Source: Flavihumibacter solisilvae (GTDB lineage Bacteria; Bacteroidota; Bacteroidia; Chitinophagales; Chitinophagaceae). Taken from it: a stretch of DNA of 64,000 bases. The first letter of the stretch is position 1; every line of letters starts with the position of its first letter. Positions 43,759 to 52,610 of this stretch are shown here, in pieces. The DNA is taken from NCBI RefSeq assembly GCF_000814475.1, contig NZ_JSVC01000013.1:1-64000 (forward strand), in the 5' to 3' direction. Below the pieces are notes generated by a model. It was not told the origin of the DNA and did not search any database. It saw nothing but the letters and a program-made list of their open reading frames with translations. The position numbers and the translations under genes are program-made.

Positions 43759-46068
43759 ATGTTTTCAGGAAGTGGTAATAAAAAGATACATGAGGAGGAG
43801 AACATTCTTAAAAACTTATGGTTTAAGTATTTTCCGTACTTGCCGTTGTTCATCCTTTCAGCAGTAATTTTCCTCTCGCTTGCTTTCATCTATTCCAAAT
43901 GGATCCAGCGCAGTTACGAGATCAATGCCTCTATCCTGATCAAGGATGAGAAGAAAGGTATTGATGAATCCCAGATGCTGGAAGCACTGGATATTTTCCG
44001 GGGTAAGAAAATCGTGGAGAACGAGATCGAAGTACTCCGGTCCCGGAAATTCATCAAACAGGTGGTGAACAGTCTTGGACTTTATGTCCAGGTGAAACGC
44101 AAGGAAAAGTACCGTACAGTTGACCTCTATTCGGAGGCCCCGGTAAAAGTGCTGTTCCGGGATCCTGCCCAGATGAAACCGGCTGAGAAGATTCATTTCG
44201 CTTTTGATGAAAAAGCAGGATCGGTGCGGTTTGGTGATTCATCCTATGCATTGAACTCCTGGGTTCGTACAAAATGGGGTGAAGCTATTTTCTTCCGGAA
44301 TAACAGCAATGGTTACCTGCCGTCAAACGGTGAAATATACTATGTACTGGTTAGTCCTAAAATGATAGAGCAGGAGTTGCTGTCGCGACTCGAAGTAATT
44401 ACCGGTAACAAACTGGCGAGCCTTGTTGAACTGCGTATAAAAGATACTGATCCGAAAAGGGGAGAGGATATCCTGAATGAACTCATGCATTTTTATACGC
44501 AGGCAGAGGTTGATGATAAGAACAGGCTTGCTGGTAATATGCTGTCTTCGGTGGAAGCGAGGTTACGGTACACAGCCGGCCAGCTTGACTCCGTGGAATC
44601 TGCCATTCAGAACTATCGTACTTCAGCCGGTGTGATCGATATCAGTGAGCAAAGCCGGTTATACCTGGAGAACGTGGGTCAGAACGAGCGGATGGTGCAG
44701 GAGCTGAATACCAAGCTGGCGGTATTGGATGCCGTTGAAAGATATATCCAGGCCAGCACGGACCAGACTGCCGGAACTTCCGCTTTAATGGTGGATGATC
44801 CGACTCTTTCCCAGATGCTGACACAGTTGAACGATGCGCAGCAGCAATACGCAAAACTGAGGATCACTACAGGAGAGAACAGTCCCATAATAATGAATGT
44901 GAAGGAACAGATCAATAAACTGAAACCTTCCATCCTCGGAATTGTCAAAAGCCAGCGTACCAACCTGGAGATCGGGAGGCAGAACCTGATGAGCAGTGGT
45001 ACCCGGTATTCTTCCATGCTACGGACTATTCCGGGCAAAGAGAAGCAGTTGCTCGAGATAAGCAGGCAGCAGTCCATCAAGAATCAGATCTATTCTTACC
45101 TGCTTGAAAGAAGGGAAGAAGCAGCATTGTCCTACGCGGCAGCCAAAGCCGATTCCCGGATCATCGATGTGGCAGAATCTTCTATTTATCCAGTCAGTCC
45201 CAAAATGCGATACATCTATTTGGGTGCATTGCTCTTTTCCGCCTTTGCGGTGATCCTGCTGGTAAGCCTCCGGGAGGGTATGAACAAGAAGATTCTTTTC
45301 CGCAAGGAAATTGAACAGTTATCTGACATTCCGGTAGGAACAGAATTATTTCACAGCGGCAGGAAGAAATTCCTGGTTTACAATGACAAGGAAAAATCCG
45401 CTGTAATTGAACAGATCCGGTCGTTGAGGAATGCGATCGCATTTGGGGAGAAAAATGTTAATCACAAGGTTTTCTATATTTCATCATATACCAGGAAGGA
45501 AGGTAAATCATACGTCGCGGCAAACCTGGCCTGCAGCCTTGCTGCAACGGGTAAACGCACGTTGCTGATCGACATGGACGTGGATACTCTGGGGAACAGC
45601 AAGGCGTTCGGGCTGGACGTTGAAAAAGGATTTACAAACTACCTGAAGGAAGAAGGCGTGAGACTGGATGAGATCGTGCACAAACTGCCCGATGCATACG
45701 GCCTGCGTTTCATTCCTGCCGGCACCATGACGGAAGGTGGGATAGAACTTACCAGCCAGCACCAGCTTGAAAACCTGCTCAGGACTGCCCGTGAACAGTT
45801 TGATTACGTAGTGGTATGTTCTGCCCCGGTTTCCAGCAATGCAAACATGGAACTGATCGGCCAGATGTGCGATATGCGCCTGCTGATCGTAAGGCATGGT
45901 GTTACACCGAAATATGGAAATACGTTGCTTGAAGCAGCCGCCCAATCCGGTAATACCCTGAATTCACTCATAATTTTCAATGGAGTTCGGAGTAGGGGAG
46001 TGGCTGGCCGCACATACGGCTATGGTGGCCACTATGGTTTCGGGTACGATTTGAAAGTCGCCCGGTAA
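43759..46068 (+). CDS. Wzc-like chain-length determinant / BY-kinase
   Basis: 769-residue inner-membrane polysaccharide co-polymerase. First helix about 28-49, large periplasmic coiled-coil domain, second helix about 482-503, and a cytoplasmic BY-kinase-like ATPase (555-745). The Walker A is RKEGKS (Gly582-Lys583-Ser584) and the Walker A' is LLIDMDVD (Asp605, Asp607). The Walker B position reads YVVVCSAP, with Cys687 where the family has Asp. The C-terminal tail is tyrosine-rich (TYGYGGHYGFGYD), as expected for autophosphorylation. It controls polymer length and export with the Wza-like protein. Whether the kinase is fully active is uncertain because of the Walker B change. Confidence 0.9.
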   Translation: MFSGSGNKKIHEEENILKNLWFKYFPYLPLFILSAVIFLSLAFIYSKWIQRSYEINASILIKDEKKGIDESQMLEALDIFRGKKIVENEIEVLRSRKFIKQVVNSLGLYVQVKRKEKYRTVDLYSEAPVKVLFRDPAQMKPAEKIHFAFDEKAGSVRFGDSSYALNSWVRTKWGEAIFFRNNSNGYLPSNGEIYYVLVSPKMIEQELLSRLEVITGNKLASLVELRIKDTDPKRGEDILNELMHFYTQAEVDDKNRLAGNMLSSVEARLRYTAGQLDSVESAIQNYRTSAGVIDISEQSRLYLENVGQNERMVQELNTKLAVLDAVERYIQASTDQTAGTSALMVDDPTLSQMLTQLNDAQQQYAKLRITTGENSPIIMNVKEQINKLKPSILGIVKSQRTNLEIGRQNLMSSGTRYSSMLRTIPGKEKQLLEISRQQSIKNQIYSYLLERREEAALSYAAAKADSRIIDVAESSIYPVSPKMRYIYLGALLFSAFAVILLVSLREGMNKKILFRKEIEQLSDIPVGTELFHSGRKKFLVYNDKEKSAVIEQIRSLRNAIAFGEKNVNHKVFYISSYTRKEGKSYVAANLACSLAATGKRTLLIDMDVDTLGNSKAFGLDVEKGFTNYLKEEGVRLDEIVHKLPDAYGLRFIPAGTMTEGGIELTSQHQLENLLRTAREQFDYVVVCSAPVSSNANMELIGQMCDMRLLIVRHGVTPKYGNTLLEAAAQSGNTLNSLIIFNGVRSRGVAGRTYGYGGHYGFGYDLKVAR

Positions 46069-46167
46069 GAGCTGATTGGAAGTAAAAAAGTAAAAGTCAA
46101 AAGAAGGAAAGTACTCTGCACTTATGTGACTGAGGAAGCGAAGCATTTAATTTTAGTGAATGTAATT

Positions 46168-46719
46168 ATGAAAGGAATGAGCGAAAAGAAAACTGATAAT
46201 TACTGCTGGTTTGCATTTAACGTGCAAGTGAGTGAGATGCCCAGAATTCTCAGGCAGCTGGAAAAATCCGGCTACCAGTATGTACAGCCCAGGGCACAGT
46301 TTATCTGCTATCCCGTAATGGGACAACTGACGCAGGATAAAACATGTTTTGACAGCCTGATTTTTCTTTCACTGCAGAAAGGCCAGGTCAAAGAAGTCCT
46401 GGCAATTCCCGGCATCAGAAATGTCATGTATTACCTGAGTGAACCAGCAGTAATCAGCCGCGACGAAATCGAGCTGATCAAAGTGTTCACTGACCGTTAT
46501 TCCAATATTTATATCGAAGAGATTCCTGTCAAACAAAATTGCATTCCGCAAATTACACATGGGCCTTTCCTTCTCCGGGAAGGAGATATTGTCGGTATCA
46601 AAAATCAAACCATTAAGGCCACACTTCCCTCCTTAGGTTTTGTTATGATTGCTGAGTCAGATGGAAAAGAAGTTGCTTTCCTCCATGTTCTCGAGCAAAT
46701 CGCCAGTTCAAAAGTTTAA
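46168..46719 (+). CDS. NusG-family (UpxY-like) transcription antiterminator
   Basis: 183-residue protein with an N-terminal NGN-like domain (about 10-110) and a small C-terminal KOW-like part (GPFLLREGDIVGIK). Features of the UpxY group: an opening YCWFAFNV strand, a region PGIRNVMYYLSEPAVISRDEI (in part) matching the pGv-x-x-fv...g-x-Pa-x-i stretch. UpxY proteins let RNA polymerase read through long capsule operons in Bacteroides. It is rather divergent and sits third in the block rather than first. The ATG at 46168 is preferred over an in-frame GTG at 46126. Confidence 0.72.
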   Translation: MKGMSEKKTDNYCWFAFNVQVSEMPRILRQLEKSGYQYVQPRAQFICYPVMGQLTQDKTCFDSLIFLSLQKGQVKEVLAIPGIRNVMYYLSEPAVISRDEIELIKVFTDRYSNIYIEEIPVKQNCIPQITHGPFLLREGDIVGIKNQTIKATLPSLGFVMIAESDGKEVAFLHVLEQIASSKV

Positions 46720-46780
46720 ATTCAATACACCAAAAAACGAGTATTCAATAATAAAATAATCCAAAGACTATAGACCTGTT

Positions 46781-48094
46781 ATGTCTACAATTGTGGTTAT
46801 CATATTGATGGCGGTATTAGCATTTTTCCCGTTCCATCTAATACGCACTGAGGAAAAAAACAAACTGTACATTAAATATGTGCTGTTTTTTCTGCCATGG
46901 TTGTTTATTGATATGGTGCCGAAGAGTTTCTACTTTTCTTTTTTTCACGTACTTACCTATACGTATTTCATATTTTTCCTGATATTCAATAAACCGGGAA
47001 GAAATACGGAATACGCCTATATCACTTATTTGCTACTGGTGTTGTTGGTTGCCGGTGTCTTACATTCAGAATTTGTAGACAAGGGCCTTCAGCACCTTTT
47101 GCGTTTTATGTCTTACGTGATCTTCTGCAAAGTGCTGATCACCGAATGTATGGTTGACAGGAAATTCGAATCAACGGTCATGAACTGGATGAAGGTCGGG
47201 CTGCTGTTCTCCGTTTTCTTCATGGTGATGCAAATGTTGTTTGGTGTGGAGATCGTAAGGGTGTTCGGGTTTTATTCGGAGGCCGCACTGAATCCGAATA
47301 TCCTGTCATTTGCCGGTATTCGTTATCCGAGCTTTTTCCAGGATCCGCAGAAATATGCGCAGTATCTCGCTGCGATCAGCTTTTTCTTCCTTGCAGATAT
47401 AAAAAAGACTGACAAGTTCCCGATTGTCCCCATTGCACTTTTTGTTCTTTCTGTTGTTGCGCTGTTCTTTACCGGCGCCCGGGCAGCATTCCTTGGTTTA
47501 TGCGCCGGACTGGCATTCATCCTGTTGTTTCTCAAAATGGAGTATAAGATGATCTTCCTGGCATTTATCGCTGTGGTAATACCCATTCTCTGGATCTTCA
47601 AGGATGATTTTGTGCTGTTCAACCGTGATTCAACCGTGATAGATATGTATGACACCCGATCCGTTTTCTGGGATGAGGGCCTGGTCATTTTCAGTGAACA
47701 ACCCATGCTTGGTATCGGCGTGGGTAACTACCAGGACTATGTCGGTAAACACTATGTGGACCAGTACTGGATCTCGGAAGGTGAGATAACTTATTATGAC
47801 CAGCCTGAAAGCGGGTACCTTAAATACCTGGTAGAATATGGGGTACTGGGATTTATCCCCTTCATGGCGTTTTTCATAATACCTGTCCTGAAAGGCATCC
47901 GGTATATTTTTACCCGGCAAAAGGACTTTACCAGCATAGTACTGATAGCCAGCCTGATCAGTTGGCTGATCGGTTTCATTACCGTTTGTTCTTTTACCGA
48001 TATCCGGATGTGTGTGGTGATAGGTGCAATAACCTGCCTGCTGATCAGCCGTATTGAATCCTTAAATCAAGAGTGGAAGCATGGGAATGAATAA
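46781..48094 (+). CDS. O-antigen/exopolysaccharide polymerase, Wzy-like
   Basis: 437-residue integral membrane protein with about 10-12 helices. The Wzy_C (O-antigen ligase/polymerase, PF04932) signature includes FTGARAAFLGLCAGLAFILL (in part) and the late MLGIGVGNYQDYV with a large loop between. It should join lipid-linked repeat units into polymer in the periplasm. Its last 14 bp overlap the flippase gene, and the pairing Wzy-Wzx confirms a Wzx/Wzy-dependent route. Confidence 0.88.
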   Translation: MSTIVVIILMAVLAFFPFHLIRTEEKNKLYIKYVLFFLPWLFIDMVPKSFYFSFFHVLTYTYFIFFLIFNKPGRNTEYAYITYLLLVLLVAGVLHSEFVDKGLQHLLRFMSYVIFCKVLITECMVDRKFESTVMNWMKVGLLFSVFFMVMQMLFGVEIVRVFGFYSEAALNPNILSFAGIRYPSFFQDPQKYAQYLAAISFFFLADIKKTDKFPIVPIALFVLSVVALFFTGARAAFLGLCAGLAFILLFLKMEYKMIFLAFIAVVIPILWIFKDDFVLFNRDSTVIDMYDTRSVFWDEGLVIFSEQPMLGIGVGNYQDYVGKHYVDQYWISEGEITYYDQPESGYLKYLVEYGVLGFIPFMAFFIIPVLKGIRYIFTRQKDFTSIVLIASLISWLIGFITVCSFTDIRMCVVIGAITCLLISRIESLNQEWKHGNE

Positions 48095-49550
48095 AATACT
48101 GGGTGCATTAACAGGGAAAGGTTTGTTGCAAAACAGCCTCTGGGGAATGCTTTCAAACATCTTGCAGAATTTTTTCCTGGGGTTGTTTTTTATCATAGTC
48201 GCCCGCTCTTACTCTGTTGGTGATTTTGCAGATTACCTGGTAGCCAATACCATGTACCAGTTGATCGCATCTTTTTCGACGATGGGACTGGGACAATGGT
48301 TTACCCGTGAGATCATCAATTCTGAAGATAAGCGTGGCATCGTTAACAGGTTCCTTAAACTACAGCTGTATTTCGGTGTGGCATTCTACCTGGTTAACTG
48401 TGTGGCAGCCTATACCATGTATGATGATCCCATGATACGTAAGCTGGCAGTTTATGTTGGTATTAATATCCTCTTTGATAACTTCATTTACGCCCTGCGT
48501 TCGCTGAACATTGCAGAACGGAACCAGCAAAAGTCCTTCATGGTTCTGCTTATAGAATCATCTTTGAAATTGCTGCTTGGAACCATCCTGGTTTTCCAGT
48601 CCTTTTCCATTGTGGCACTTTCAGTGCTTTCAGTAGTACTACGGGTGGTTACCCTGAACCTGTTCATCAGGATCAGTTCATCAAGTCTGCTGACACTTCG
48701 GGGCATTTTGAGATACCGGATCTCCTTTGATGACATCCGGCAGATCGTATTCAAAAACTGGGCATTTGTTGTCATAGGCAGCATTTCGGTCATTTACTGG
48801 CGGGTCGGCAGTATCATCATTTCGAAAATGCTTACCGATCTCGATATTGCCAATTATGAGATCGGGTATAAACTCTTTTCCATCGCGCAGATTATTCCGG
48901 TAATATTTTCTGCAACCGTATTTCCCAAATTCGTGAGCATGGCGGGGACAGATGACAGGAAGGGGCTGACTGACTTTTTCCGTTTTACTTTTATCGGCTA
49001 TTTCCTGTTCGGCCTTTTGAGCTGTACGTTTGTGTATTCCTTTTCCGACCTGCTGGTTCCTTTTGCTTTCGGAGAAAAATTTGCCGCTTCGGGACCGTAT
49101 GTCCGGGAAATGTTTTTCACAATGCTGGTGTTTCCCACTGCGTTGCTGCAGGCAAACCTGCTGGTTGCCATTAAGCTTGAAAAATTTGACATGCTGTTCA
49201 ATGTGCTCAGTCTCGTGGTCTACCTGGGATTGTGCCTCACCATCCTGTCGGGAGTACGGTCACTTTCCGTGGTCAACTATTCAATCCTGGCGTCATTTTT
49301 CTTTTTCCACCTGCTGCAGGATATCGCTTTATACAGGAAAGGCATGCTCTCTGTGCAGCATATTGTTTTATACTATCTCGCATTAGCCGGAATCGTATTA
49401 ATCTACTATTGGCTATGCCAGGTTACCAATGCACCGCTGGCATTTGTTTTGTTTTGGGGGGGCGTTGCACTTCTCGCGGTTATTGCACTGGCAAGGAATG
49501 GCCTGAGTATGCACGAGCTTCGGAACAGGCTTTCAACTTTCAATAAGTAA
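48081..49550 (+). CDS. Polysaccharide flippase, Wzx-like
   Basis: 489-residue MATE/MOP-superfamily membrane protein with about 12-14 helices (PF01943/PF13440 type). The N-terminal LWGMLSNILQNFFLGLFFIIVARSYS (in part) is typical. It flips undecaprenyl-pyrophosphate-linked oligosaccharide across the inner membrane. It starts within the polymerase gene (14-bp overlap) and is followed after 20 bp by the first glycosyltransferase. Confidence 0.9.
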   Translation: MGMNKILGALTGKGLLQNSLWGMLSNILQNFFLGLFFIIVARSYSVGDFADYLVANTMYQLIASFSTMGLGQWFTREIINSEDKRGIVNRFLKLQLYFGVAFYLVNCVAAYTMYDDPMIRKLAVYVGINILFDNFIYALRSLNIAERNQQKSFMVLLIESSLKLLLGTILVFQSFSIVALSVLSVVLRVVTLNLFIRISSSSLLTLRGILRYRISFDDIRQIVFKNWAFVVIGSISVIYWRVGSIIISKMLTDLDIANYEIGYKLFSIAQIIPVIFSATVFPKFVSMAGTDDRKGLTDFFRFTFIGYFLFGLLSCTFVYSFSDLLVPFAFGEKFAASGPYVREMFFTMLVFPTALLQANLLVAIKLEKFDMLFNVLSLVVYLGLCLTILSGVRSLSVVNYSILASFFFFHLLQDIALYRKGMLSVQHIVLYYLALAGIVLIYYWLCQVTNAPLAFVLFWGGVALLAVIALARNGLSMHELRNRLSTFNK

Positions 49551-49570
49551 ACAGGAACAGGAAGGATATT

Positions 49571-50743
49571 ATGGTTGTCTTTTATTATACCAGCGTCGCT
49601 TATGCAGATTGTGCCATTGAAACGATCAATGCATTAAAAAAGCATGTTGAATTGCATGTGGTCATTGAAGTGGCTCCCGAATCAAAGTCAGGTACCATCA
49701 TTGAAGCACAACGACTCGATTTTGATCATCCTTTGGTGGATCCTGCTGAAGTACTTAGCGAATCAGGATACCAAAGCCTGAAGCCTTATTTTGATGGATG
49801 CGCAAGTGTTAAGTTTGTGGTGCATTCCTATCCGAAGTCTTTTTCAATCCCCAGCCTGAAGGTAGCCCGCCAATTGGTCAAACACATCGACAGGATCCGG
49901 CCGGGGGTCATCCATTTCGATACCATCACGCACAGGTCACTGGGTATCGTGCCTTACCTCTACGTGAAGTATTTCAGGAAGGTGGTAATTTCTATTCATG
50001 ACCCGGTACCCCATACAGCAGAATTCAACTGGCGCATTATAATCAACCGCCGGTCTTATTACTCGCTTGCTGCAGCGTTTTGTTTCTATTCCGATTATTC
50101 CCGCCAGCTTTTCGAAAAGGAATATCCGCGCTTCAGCAAGAATACGCTGAGCCTCAAAATGCAGCCTTATACCAGCTACAGAAATTTTGCGCGGCAGGCG
50201 GAAAAGAACGGGGGGTATGTTCTTTTTTTCGGGCGGATTTCCCAATATAAAGGCGTTGATGACCTGGTGCATGCCATACCGCTCGTGTTACAAAAGTTTC
50301 CCAAACAGAAATTCATTATAGCAGGTTCCAATTTTGTCGGCTACCAGCTCGACACAAGCGGACTGCAGAATTATTCCGAAAATGTCCAGTTCATCAACAG
50401 GCATATCATGGTGAATGAACTGGCAGACCTTATTGAAGGCTGTGATTTCGTGGTTTGCCCCTATAAGGAAGCCACACAAAGCGGCGTGTTGATGACGGCT
50501 TTTTCATGCGACAAACCCGTTGTTGCAACAGCGGTTGGGGCTTTTCGTGAGTATGTAGTCGAAAGCCGGAATGGCCTGCTGGTTGAACCGGGAAATCCTG
50601 AAAAACTTTCTGCTGCAATTATTCATTGCATTGAGAATGATTTCTATCTTAGCATGACAGAATTCCTAGAGGCAGAACAGCAGAAGGATCACTGGAATGG
50701 TAATGTAGATCGATTAGTAGCAACCTATAGATCTCTACTCTAA
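49571..50743 (+). CDS. GT4-family glycosyltransferase A
   Basis: 390-residue GT-B enzyme. The C-terminal domain carries GYVLFFGRISQYKGVDDLV and the nucleotide-sugar motif region CPYKEATQSGVLMTAFSCDKPVV (in part; E-x7-E-like, with GVLMTAF variant). The N-terminal half is less conserved. It adds one sugar to the growing lipid-linked unit on the cytoplasmic side; donor and acceptor are unknown. It sits between the flippase and glycosyltransferase B. Confidence 0.88.
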   Translation: MVVFYYTSVAYADCAIETINALKKHVELHVVIEVAPESKSGTIIEAQRLDFDHPLVDPAEVLSESGYQSLKPYFDGCASVKFVVHSYPKSFSIPSLKVARQLVKHIDRIRPGVIHFDTITHRSLGIVPYLYVKYFRKVVISIHDPVPHTAEFNWRIIINRRSYYSLAAAFCFYSDYSRQLFEKEYPRFSKNTLSLKMQPYTSYRNFARQAEKNGGYVLFFGRISQYKGVDDLVHAIPLVLQKFPKQKFIIAGSNFVGYQLDTSGLQNYSENVQFINRHIMVNELADLIEGCDFVVCPYKEATQSGVLMTAFSCDKPVVATAVGAFREYVVESRNGLLVEPGNPEKLSAAIIHCIENDFYLSMTEFLEAEQQKDHWNGNVDRLVATYRSLL

Positions 50744-50757
50744 ACCCTACCAGTTAC

Positions 50758-51807
50758 ATGGACAAAAAAGGAATGTGGATTGGACCCCACTACGAAAGCC
50801 GGGGTGGTGTTGCCAGTGTCATCAAAACATACCATGAGAATGGTTTTTTTGATGATAGCAATATCTTATTTATTCCGACCGTTGAGGACGGAGATAAATG
50901 GACAAAATTCACGCGCTTTCTCCAGGCGATTACAATATTCATCCGGAACATCAGGCACGCAAAATTTGTGCATATCCATGTGAGTTCGGATGCCAGTTTC
51001 TTTCGAAAGTTTATTTTCATGACTGTTGCCCGTATGCGGGGAATGTCTATAATTGTTCACCTGCATAGTTCCTCCTTCCCTTCATTTTACCAACGAAGCG
51101 GGAGTATAGGAAAAAAAATGATCAGGTCTTTTTTTCGCAACAGCAGCCGGATTCTCGTCCTCTCTGACGAGATGAAAACTTTTGTTCATTCTCTGGATCC
51201 CGTCCTGGATCCTGTTATTTTTCCAAATCCTGTGAATTATTCTGGCCAGAGTCTCAATGGCCACACGCCACATGCGCCTTATTTGCTTTTCCTGGGAAGG
51301 ATCAACCCGCAGAAAGGTCTTGTTGAACTTCTTGAAGCATTTAAACGGGTAAGCCTTGACTACCCGACCTGGAAACTGGTAATAGGCGGCAGCGGCGAAG
51401 AAAGCTTTCTTGACAATGAAATCCGTAAACGGGGCATTGAAGCGAATGTGATCCGCAAAGGTTGGGTTTCAGGTAATGAAAAAGACAACCTGATCCGGGA
51501 GGCTGCCATGCTTGTATTACCATCTTACGGGGAAGGGCAGTCTATTGCCATCCTCGAGGCAATGGCGGCCGGTTTGCCGGTGATTGCCACTTCCGTAGGC
51601 GGCAACACGTTTATCATTGATCACATGAAGTCGGGCATACTTGTCCCAATGGGCGACACAGTAGCACTCGAAAATGCCATCAGGAAATTAATTGAAGACC
51701 CCGGGCTGGGGCGTAAGATTGCGGCGGAAGCACAGGAGAAAATTGCAGCTCAGTTCAAGTACGAAAAAGTGAGAGAGCAGCTGCTTCATATTTACCACGA
51801 AAAGTAA
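50758..51807 (+). CDS. GT4-family glycosyltransferase B
   Basis: 349-residue GT-B glycosyltransferase. N-terminal acceptor domain with GGVASVIKTY and a His-rich strand; C-terminal donor domain with LLFLGRINPQKGLVELLEAF, and the signature PSYGEGQSIAILEAMAAG (E-x7-E). Standard length for GT4. It is 14 bp after glycosyltransferase A. Sugar specificity is unknown. Confidence 0.92.
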   Translation: MDKKGMWIGPHYESRGGVASVIKTYHENGFFDDSNILFIPTVEDGDKWTKFTRFLQAITIFIRNIRHAKFVHIHVSSDASFFRKFIFMTVARMRGMSIIVHLHSSSFPSFYQRSGSIGKKMIRSFFRNSSRILVLSDEMKTFVHSLDPVLDPVIFPNPVNYSGQSLNGHTPHAPYLLFLGRINPQKGLVELLEAFKRVSLDYPTWKLVIGGSGEESFLDNEIRKRGIEANVIRKGWVSGNEKDNLIREAAMLVLPSYGEGQSIAILEAMAAGLPVIATSVGGNTFIIDHMKSGILVPMGDTVALENAIRKLIEDPGLGRKIAAEAQEKIAAQFKYEKVREQLLHIYHEK

Positions 51808-51830
51808 CAGAAACTAATAATCCGGAGAAT

Positions 51831-52574
51831 ATGATTGCATATAACAGGAAGTATGGGTTGTTAAATGTAAGAGTGAAATGGTTTGCCACCAAACAGCATT
51901 TCAGTGAAATCTTTGTACCAACTGTTTTTTACCATACCCGAAAAAACGGGACAAGTTTTCTCGGGGTGAAGGAAGTTTCGCATACCCTTGAAATTTCCCT
52001 TGACCAGGACGTACAAAGCCTTCACGGTCAGTTCATCAAGTCATACCGTCAGCAGATCCGTCAGTCAGAAGAACAAGGTGTCTATTGCTGTTTTACCGAT
52101 GACCTTGAGGCATTTGTAGAGTTTTTCAATGATTTTGCAGAAACAAAGAAGATCCATCCGGTTTCCCTGCCCATGCTCAGGGAAATGAAAGATTACCTAA
52201 AGATCAGCTTTGCAATGCTCGGCGACCAGATCCTGGCAGCCCACAGTTATATCCTGGATCACCAGAATGCTGTAGTCCGTACATTCCATTCCGCCACCAA
52301 AAGGCTCGATGACACATATGATAAAAACACGGTAGGAAAAGCAAATAAATTATTACATTTCAGGGATATGGTATATTTTAAGGACGAAGGGTTCAAGACG
52401 TACGATTTCGGCGGCATCGCCCTTAATACGGAAAACCCCGAATTAAAAGGCATAAATAATTTCAAGATGGCATTTGGTGGAAATGTAAAAGAGTCAATCA
52501 ACTATTACAGCTGTACATACTATGTTCTGCGCCAGATCATGAGAATGATCCTCCCCCCGGTCAGTCCGAGTTGA
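51831..52574 (+). CDS. FemAB/GNAT-like acyltransferase, paralog 2
   Basis: 247-residue paralog of the protein at 39574-40314. Shared parts include the IRQSEEQGV-like basic helix, FNDFAETK, ILAAHSYILDHQNAVV, DKNTVGKANKLLHFRDM and TYDFGG. It belongs to the FemAB/GNAT-like superfamily. Within this block it may N-acylate an amino sugar or add an amino acid to the repeat unit; the substrate is not determinable. A good ribosome site (CCGGAGAAT) precedes the ATG. Confidence 0.75.
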   Translation: MIAYNRKYGLLNVRVKWFATKQHFSEIFVPTVFYHTRKNGTSFLGVKEVSHTLEISLDQDVQSLHGQFIKSYRQQIRQSEEQGVYCCFTDDLEAFVEFFNDFAETKKIHPVSLPMLREMKDYLKISFAMLGDQILAAHSYILDHQNAVVRTFHSATKRLDDTYDKNTVGKANKLLHFRDMVYFKDEGFKTYDFGGIALNTENPELKGINNFKMAFGGNVKESINYYSCTYYVLRQIMRMILPPVSPS

Positions 52575-52610
52575 CCGGATTTCCAGCCGACCCCCCTAAT
52601 CCCAGATAAT

